36,521 nucleotides of DNA, from the NCBI GenBank assembly GCA_035650495.1, contig DASRHK010000091.1, positions 1-36,521 on the forward strand. Direction: 5' to 3'. This DNA is from DASRHK01 sp035650495. GTDB taxonomy: Bacteria > Pseudomonadota > Gammaproteobacteria > Nevskiales > Nevskiaceae. This document shows, one piece after another, positions 31,633 to 36,521 of the stretch; position 1 is the first letter of the stretch; the number at the start of each line of letters is the position of its first letter. The translations under genes were made by a program, and so were the position numbers. The notes under the pieces were generated by a model. That model made no database searches, was not told where the DNA came from, and worked only from the letters and a program-made list of their open reading frames with translations.

Positions 31633-33149
31633 CAGTTGCCCTTCCTGCGCTCGCCCGCGTAGTCGGCGGGCTTGTCCGGATCGAGCTGTCTCTGCAGCGC
31701 GCGATCGGCCTGCACTTTCTCGATGCTGATGTCGTAGCTCTGCACGACGAGCTTCGAGGTGCGGCCATCCGGCGCGATCGCGAGCGCCTGCAGCGTCAAC
31801 GGCCCGGCGACATAGACCGGCGCGGCGTAGAGCGGCGAGCCGGACGTCGGCGGCGCCTTGCTCGTCGTGTAGACGATGATGGCGTCCGGATCATTGGTCG
31901 TGAGCCTCACGCTCTGCGGATTCTGATAAGCGCCGCCGGCCGGCGTGACGTCGAGCGTGAGCTCCGTCGTCGTCGGCGCGCTGATGCGCTTGAAGCGCGC
32001 CATCGGACTCGACAAGCCGCTCGTGCGGTTGTTGGCGAAGCAGGTGAGAAGCTTGCCGTCCTCGAGCGGCCAATCGACGGCGCCGATCGAGCGCAGCGTC
32101 GGATACTTGCCGCCGGCTTCGCAGTGGATGAGCGAATCGGCCTGGCTCGTGCGCAGCACCTGATCGTCGGTACGGATGATCTCCGGAGGCGTTGCTTCCG
32201 GCATCGGCTCGCGCGCCTTGTCGAGGAAGGCGACGATGTCCTGCATCGTCTCCTTGGTGCGCGGCAATTCGAGGTGATCGTAGGACTGCCCGTACTTCAC
32301 GTTGTAGGGCAGGTTGTAGGCGCCCTCGAGCGCGGGCGAATCCTGGAAGGGCTCAGGGAAGAGATTGTCGGCGTGGCCGGTGCCGTCGTAGAGGGTCATG
32401 TAGCGCACGGCGCCCGGTGTCTCGCCGAAGCGATTGAGCTGCGCGAGCCACGGCGAGCGCGGCGCGAGCTCGAACGACACGACGCGATTCTGTCCGCGCG
32501 CGTCGGCCCGCGCGGTCCACACGCCGTGATTGGCGCCGCACGCGGCGACGAAGCTGCGCACGCGGTGGAATGCGTTGTTCTGCATCATCCACTGGCGTAC
32601 CAGCGTCACGCCGAGCGAGTGCGCGACGATGTCGACCTGCCGCACCGCACGACCGCTCTTCTGCGAGAGGTAGGACTGCACGGCGGAGACGAAGCGCTCG
32701 AGCGTTGGCACCGACAGATCGTTCGAGTCGAACGCGCGCACGCTGTTCCAGCCGTACGCGAGTGCCCAGATCTCGTCGGGCTTCCAGCCGTGCTGGAGGA
32801 AATACGCGCGTGAGGGCAGCCAGAAATTCGCCGACACGGTGTTGCCGTGCACGAAGATCACCGGCGTGCGCGTGAGCCCGCCGCCGCTGCCCCTGCCGGG
32901 CAGGACGCCCAAATGCGGCGAGGCGGCAGGGACGCCGCGCTCCGAGCCGCCGAAGCCGCCGATCGGCTCTTCGGTTTCGTTGGAGATCGTCGCCTGGAAA
33001 TCGGCAGGGAAGTCGCGCAGCTTCGGCGGCTCCTTGCCGACGGCTTTGAACATCTGCTCTCGCGGCGCGCACGCGGCGATCAGAGCGCACAACGCGATGA
33101 TCGTCGTCCCCGCGCAGGCGGGGACCCAGTTTTGGTTTTTCTTTCTCAT
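31632..33149 (-). CDS. Lipoprotein esterase resembling PHB depolymerase PhaZ7, with chitobiase-type C-terminal domain
   Basis: The 505-residue product has a lipobox LIAAC (Cys27). An alpha/beta hydrolase follows, with the oxyanion region IFVHGNT (98-104), nucleophile AHSLG (Ser178), likely Asp255 and His292. The QVDIVAHSLGVTL segment and the short HGN oxyanion motif recall PhaZ7 of Paucimonas lemoignei, a PHB depolymerase. From about 398 to 475 there is a chitobiase/beta-hexosaminidase C-terminal-like domain (PAGGAYQNPQSVRLT), possibly for binding substrate. The ATG at 33149 overlaps the previous stop. The first 16 residues are encoded by a palindromic repeat. Triacylglycerol lipase is the alternative reading. 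Confidence 0.75.
   Translation of the reverse strand: MRKKNQNWVPACAGTTIIALCALIAACAPREQMFKAVGKEPPKLRDFPADFQATISNETEEPIGGFGGSERGVPAASPHLGVLPGRGSGGGLTRTPVIFVHGNTVSANFWLPSRAYFLQHGWKPDEIWALAYGWNSVRAFDSNDLSVPTLERFVSAVQSYLSQKSGRAVRQVDIVAHSLGVTLVRQWMMQNNAFHRVRSFVAACGANHGVWTARADARGQNRVVSFELAPRSPWLAQLNRFGETPGAVRYMTLYDGTGHADNLFPEPFQDSPALEGAYNLPYNVKYGQSYDHLELPRTKETMQDIVAFLDKAREPMPEATPPEIIRTDDQVLRTSQADSLIHCEAGGKYPTLRSIGAVDWPLEDGKLLTCFANNRTSGLSSPMARFKRISAPTTTELTLDVTPAGGAYQNPQSVRLTTNDPDAIIVYTTSKAPPTSGSPLYAAPVYVAGPLTLQALAIAPDGRTSKLVVQSYDISIEKVQADRALQRQLDPDKPADYAGERRKGN
33103..33137. repeat. Palindromic genomic repeat inside the esterase signal peptide
   Basis: A perfect 8-base inverted repeat GTCCCCGC / GCGGGGAC (33106-33113 and 33118-33125, loop GCAG) is followed by the flank acccagttttggttttt. 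This is the well-known bacterial palindromic repeat type (ATTCCCGC..GCGGGAAT, translating as W[VI]PA.AG). It lies in coding sequence here and gives the residues NWVPACAG. Confidence 0.75.
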
Positions 33150-34378
33150 GGCGCCCAGAACAGATAAACGAACCGCAACTCGAATAACGGCACCGCCGGC
33201 ACCGCAGCCGCTTCCTGCACGCCGTTGAGCTTCACGTGCTGGCACACGCTGTCGCCCGGCGTCGCGCAGTTGCTGACGACGGTGCGATCGCCGTTCGGCT
33301 GGATCAACGCGACCTCATAGTCCATCGGGAATTGGCTGCCGCGGCCGTTGATCGGATAGGAGACGCGGAAGTCGACGACCGACGACGCGCGATAGATGTA
33401 GTACAGGCTCGTCGACAGATAAGTCTGCCGGATGCCCTTGTCCTGGCGCTCTCCGGGAACCGGGATCAGCGCGAAGTGATTGGTGAGTGCGCACAGGTTG
33501 GGCGGGATCTGCAGGCCGGGGATGAGGCCGCCGGTGGGATTCTCGCACAGCGTCGTCGCCGGCTGCGGATCCTTGAACGTCGCGGTGACGTTGCCGAACT
33601 TGTTCGGCCCGCGCGACGCGCGGAAGAAGGCGCCGAAGTCGACGAACCAGTGCTCGTTGAACTGCCAGGCGAGATTGCCCTCGAGGTTGTAGACGTTCGC
33701 AGGCTCGGTCGGCGTCATGCCGCCATAGGCAGGCGTGTCGTTGCGGCCGTTGAATTGATACGCGGCGGTGCCGTCGAATTGCAGTCGCCCGAACAGGCTC
33801 GCGTGCAGCGCGATCTGCGGAATGGTCGACCAGTAATGGGTGCCGACGTTGAGCAGCGAGCGCGTGTCGTACGCGCCGGTCGGGAATTTCTCGGTCACCG
33901 AGAGCAGCGTGTTGAACTTGAGCGGGCCGAAGCGATGCTCGTGGCTGTAGATGCCGCCGAGCACGAACAGATCGCCGAAGCCGTTGCCGCCGGTGGTGAG
34001 CCCGAACAATCGCGAGCGCTCGGTCACCGCCTCGGACGCCTCCTGCCATCCTGCGGTGCCGATGACGCGGAAGATCTGCTTGTGATCGTCGAGGAACGGG
34101 ATCTTCGTGTTCTCGAAGACGTTGCCGATCCACAGATAACGGAACAGCATCAGCGCCGCGTCGATGTGCTCGCCGTCGGGAACGAACGGCGCGCCGGCGG
34201 AGATCCTGTTGCCATTGTCGTCGAACACCTTGGTGATGTGCGTGAAGATGAGCGTGTGATCGGCGTAGGCGCCGCGTGGAAGGTCGCTGTATTCGGAGAG
34301 GTGCGGCGTGAAGAGGATGCTCGCGTTGGCCGCGCCACCCGCCAGCGACGCGATGAGAAAAACGAGCGCGCGCTTCAT
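33146..34378 (-). CDS. Outer-membrane transporter, MetA/SphA-type (phenol-degradation channel family), second copy
   Basis: The 410-residue protein has a signal peptide (MKRALVFLIASLAGGAANA) and alternating beta-strand sequence typical of a FadL-like or MetA-pathway (PF13557) channel. Its C-terminus FELRFVYLFWAP ends in aromatic-rich strands. Internal Cys pairs (LCENPTGG / NLCALTN and NCATPGDSVCQ) may form disulfides in loops. Such channels pass hydrophobic or aromatic substrates across the outer membrane. It overlaps the next gene up and the esterase gene by 4 bases each. The adjacent gene 34375-35529 is a diverged relative. Confidence 0.7.
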   Translation of the reverse strand: MKRALVFLIASLAGGAANASILFTPHLSEYSDLPRGAYADHTLIFTHITKVFDDNGNRISAGAPFVPDGEHIDAALMLFRYLWIGNVFENTKIPFLDDHKQIFRVIGTAGWQEASEAVTERSRLFGLTTGGNGFGDLFVLGGIYSHEHRFGPLKFNTLLSVTEKFPTGAYDTRSLLNVGTHYWSTIPQIALHASLFGRLQFDGTAAYQFNGRNDTPAYGGMTPTEPANVYNLEGNLAWQFNEHWFVDFGAFFRASRGPNKFGNVTATFKDPQPATTLCENPTGGLIPGLQIPPNLCALTNHFALIPVPGERQDKGIRQTYLSTSLYYIYRASSVVDFRVSYPINGRGSQFPMDYEVALIQPNGDRTVVSNCATPGDSVCQHVKLNGVQEAAAVPAVPLFELRFVYLFWAP

Positions 34379-35529
34379 GGCCCGTGCATCCAGAAATCGC
34401 CCTGGCCGAAGTTCCAGGTCGCGGCGATCATGAAATAGCGGCTTGCGTAGACGCGCGCGACGCCGAGGCCGTCGACGTGATCGGTGCCGTTGCTCGTGGG
34501 AGAACAGCCGAGCGCCACGCAGCCCTGCGGCTGCTGCTCGTAGGGCAGATCGAGCTCGCCGCTGCGTCCGCCGAGCGGGATCACGTAATGCGCGGAGAGT
34601 CGCAGGCGCTGCAGCGGGAACCAGTGCGCGGCGAGATCGGCGCGACGATCGCGAATGCCGTTGTCGTCGATGCCCGAAGGATCGGGAAAGGTGTCCATCA
34701 GCAAGCCGGCGCTCGGCGGATGCGCGGAGCCGCGCACGTGCGCATACCGATTCGCAGCGCCGCTCAGGTGGAAGTACGACGCGCTCGCGTAGAGGTCGCG
34801 CCACACGCGCGCGGCGACCGTCGCGTCGAGGCTCCATTGCGCGCCCGGTCGCGTCGGCTCCTGTGCATTGAAGGCCGGCTCGTCGTTCTTGCCGAAGTCG
34901 CGCCAATGCGCGCCGACGTCGATGAACCAGCCGCGCACCGGACGCCAGTAACCGCCGAGCGTTGCGCCGTAGGAGAACACGTTGCTGCCCGCGTTCACCG
35001 CGGCGTCGGCGTTACGGCGGCCGATCGGCACGCTGGTGTCGATGGTGAAGACGACCGAAACCGGAATGTCGCGACCGTCGCGCCAGCCTTCCGATCCATA
35101 CAGCACGGGCCCGAAGTGCATGCCGATGTCGGTGATGCCGGATTGCGCCTCGCGCAGGCTATTCGCACGCGCGTAGTCGGCGATCCCGCCGTCGGCCGAC
35201 ACGTGCGCGTAGCCGAGATCGGCGCGCGCGGTCCACAGCCTGCTCGAGAGGAACGGCAGCTGCTCGCTCTCGAAGAACGGGAAGAACCATTCGAGCTGCT
35301 GGTCGACGCGGGTTTCGGGAAAGCTTCCGTTCGCGCCATACGTCGGCGCAACGCTGTCGCGGCGCTCGCCGCTCGCGTCGAAGATCCCGTCGCGCGCGTC
35401 GTGCGAGACGATCGTCGTCGCATAGAACGCCGGATATTTCGCGAGATAGCGTCCGAACTCGAGCGACACCGGTTCACCCGCATGCGCCGCGAGCGGAACA
35501 AGGAGCGCAAGCCAGGATGCGCGGCTCAT
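34375..35529 (-). CDS. Outer-membrane transporter, MetA/SphA-type, first copy
   Basis: The 384-residue protein has a signal peptide (MSRASWLALLVPLAAHA) and beta-rich sequence (GSEGWRDGRDIPVSVVFT, SYGATLGGYWRPVRGWFID, YASRYFMIAATWNFGQGDF). The ending FGQGDFWMHGP resembles transporter proteins of the same outer-membrane group as its downstream neighbour, with which it overlaps by 4 bases. The two share a layout and probably arose by duplication, though they are much diverged. The ligase gene upstream also overlaps by 4 bases. The substrate is unknown. Confidence 0.65.
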   Translation of the reverse strand: MSRASWLALLVPLAAHAGEPVSLEFGRYLAKYPAFYATTIVSHDARDGIFDASGERRDSVAPTYGANGSFPETRVDQQLEWFFPFFESEQLPFLSSRLWTARADLGYAHVSADGGIADYARANSLREAQSGITDIGMHFGPVLYGSEGWRDGRDIPVSVVFTIDTSVPIGRRNADAAVNAGSNVFSYGATLGGYWRPVRGWFIDVGAHWRDFGKNDEPAFNAQEPTRPGAQWSLDATVAARVWRDLYASASYFHLSGAANRYAHVRGSAHPPSAGLLMDTFPDPSGIDDNGIRDRRADLAAHWFPLQRLRLSAHYVIPLGGRSGELDLPYEQQPQGCVALGCSPTSNGTDHVDGLGVARVYASRYFMIAATWNFGQGDFWMHGP

Positions 35530-36521
35530 GCGCGCTCCGTCTGCTGGACGTGCTGCAGATAGGTCGCACGCAGCGCGGGCTTGTCGATCTTGCCGGCGCC
35601 GGTCTTCGGCATCGCCTCGACGAACAGGAACACGCGCGGCACCTTGTACGCCGCGAGCTTCTCGCGCAGGCGCGTCGTCAGCACTTCTTCATCGGGCTCG
35701 TGACCGGGCCGCAGGCAGATCGCCGCGAGCCCGACCTCGCCCCAGCGCGGATGCGGCACGCCCATCACCGCACATTCGGCGATCTCCGGGAGCGCGTAGA
35801 GCGCGGTCTCGACTTCCACCGGAAACACGTTCTCGCCGCCGGAGATGAACATCTCCTTGCGACGACCGACGATGCGGTGCAGGCCATGCTCGTCGCGCGT
35901 CGCGAGATCGCCGGTCCACAGCCAGCCCTGGCTGAACGACTGCGCCGTTTCGTCGGGACGCTCGTAGTAACCGTCGCACACGACCGGGCCGCGCAGCGTG
36001 AGCTCGCCGGTCTCGCCGTGCGCGACCGGATGGCCGCTCGCGTTGCGGATCACCGCGTCGAGGCCGGGCATCGGATAGCCGACCGCATCGGGATTGCGCT
36101 CGGCTTCCTCGAGCGAGATCGCGAAGCAGTTCACGCCGGCTTCGGTCATGCCGTAGCCCTGGCGGAAACGAATGCCGCGGGCGCGGAAGATCTGCGCGAT
36201 CCGCGCGGGGCAGGGCGCGCCACCGGAGATCGCCCACTGCACGGTCGACACCTTCGCCTCCGCGAAGCGCGGATGCTCGGCGAGCATCTGGTACATCGTC
36301 GGCACCAGGAACCATTGGGTGACGCCGAGCTGCTCGGTCATCTCGAGATAAGCCTGGGGCTCGAAGGTCTCCATGATCACCACGCGGCCGCCGACCCAGA
36401 GCAACGGCGTCGCGAACGCGTTGACCGCCGCGTGAAAGCAAGGCGTCGCCTGGATCACGCAATGCGATGCGTTGAGTCCCCACGCGATCGCCGTGTTCGC
36501 CGCATTGGCGAAGGTCTGGCA
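35526..36521 (-). CDS. Acyl-CoA ligase (AMP-binding), C-terminal part, continues past the right edge
   Basis: About 331 codons are visible. Adenylation-superfamily motifs are SGGAPC, YGMTEAGVN (A5), WTGDLATRDEHG and GRRKEMFISGGENVFPVEVE (A7-A8), and the catalytic Lys in PKTGAGKIDK (A10). It activates a carboxylic acid as the acyl-CoA via the acyl-adenylate. The frame is open to the edge, so the true start lies outside; the GTG at 36458 is not the start, since typical ligase sequence precedes it. It is first among the visible genes of the reverse-strand operon, whose promoter is not in the window. Confidence 0.88.
   Translation of the reverse strand, partial: CQTFANAANTAIAWGLNASHCVIQATPCFHAAVNAFATPLLWVGGRVVIMETFEPQAYLEMTEQLGVTQWFLVPTMYQMLAEHPRFAEAKVSTVQWAISGGAPCPARIAQIFRARGIRFRQGYGMTEAGVNCFAISLEEAERNPDAVGYPMPGLDAVIRNASGHPVAHGETGELTLRGPVVCDGYYERPDETAQSFSQGWLWTGDLATRDEHGLHRIVGRRKEMFISGGENVFPVEVETALYALPEIAECAVMGVPHPRWGEVGLAAICLRPGHEPDEEVLTTRLREKLAAYKVPRVFLFVEAMPKTGAGKIDKPALRATYLQHVQQTERA

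Noticed and set aside
33103..33137. Insertion sequence or transposon end
   Set aside because: It is a short palindromic repeat with no transposase, target duplication or second copy seen in the window.
1..36521. CRISPR arrays, tRNA or rRNA genes, prophage or toxin-antitoxin pairs
   Set aside because: No spaced direct repeats, no cloverleaf or rRNA-like stretches and no recognisable phage or toxin families were seen by eye.

Overview
The window is strongly GC-rich, with short intergenic gaps and many 4-base stop/start overlaps. The order argH // algZ-algR-hemC-hemD-hemX-hemY, a Kdo hydroxylase, a TonB-dependent receptor with an NPNNPFG-type plug and a two-Mop ModE all point to a Gram-negative gammaproteobacterium. 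The wider Xanthomonadales / Nevskiales / Steroidobacter neighbourhood is likely, but this is inference and no species can be named. I saw no rRNA, tRNA, CRISPR array, insertion sequence or phage gene. No gap between genes exceeds about 180 bases.

Region 1 (1-3148) is a molybdate module. The start of an outer-membrane porin gene faces modA-modB-modC, with a ModE-type operator between them. The regulator gene modE lies convergent to modC and overlaps its 3' end. This ModC lacks the usual C-terminal Mop/TOBE domain.

Region 2 (3173-9492) holds the large helicase gene lhr. It is followed without a gap by a DOMON-like sugar-binding protein and a NamZ/DUF1343 exo-muramidase. A small unknown gene converges on them.

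Region 3 (9591-15703, reverse strand) holds a TonB-dependent receptor with its own terminator. A Tat-exported phosphoesterase, a membrane fatty-acid-hydroxylase/sterol-desaturase-type enzyme and a YdfG-like SDR follow it.

Region 4 (15820-23511) holds the peroxide reductase gene ohr behind an inverted repeat, then argH, then the compact algZ-algR-hemC-hemD-hemX-hemY unit. That unit couples a LytTR two-component system to the tetrapyrrole pathway.

Region 5 (23540-28894) holds a DUF1800 lipoprotein / DUF1501 Tat protein pair. It also holds a ferredoxin-type flavin reductase on the opposite strand, mscL, and a Kdo hydroxylase overlapping mscL.

Region 6 (28911-36521, reverse strand, running off the right edge) is one tightly overlapping seven-gene unit. 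In transcription order it encodes an acyl-CoA ligase, two MetA/SphA-type outer-membrane channels, a PhaZ7-like lipoprotein esterase, a PhaB-like reductase, an MFS transporter and an alpha/beta hydrolase. Read together, these make a candidate pathway for cleaving, importing, activating and oxidising an extracellular polyester such as a polyhydroxyalkanoate. This is the most interesting part of the window. The esterase also appears to have recruited a palindromic genomic repeat as the start of its signal peptide.
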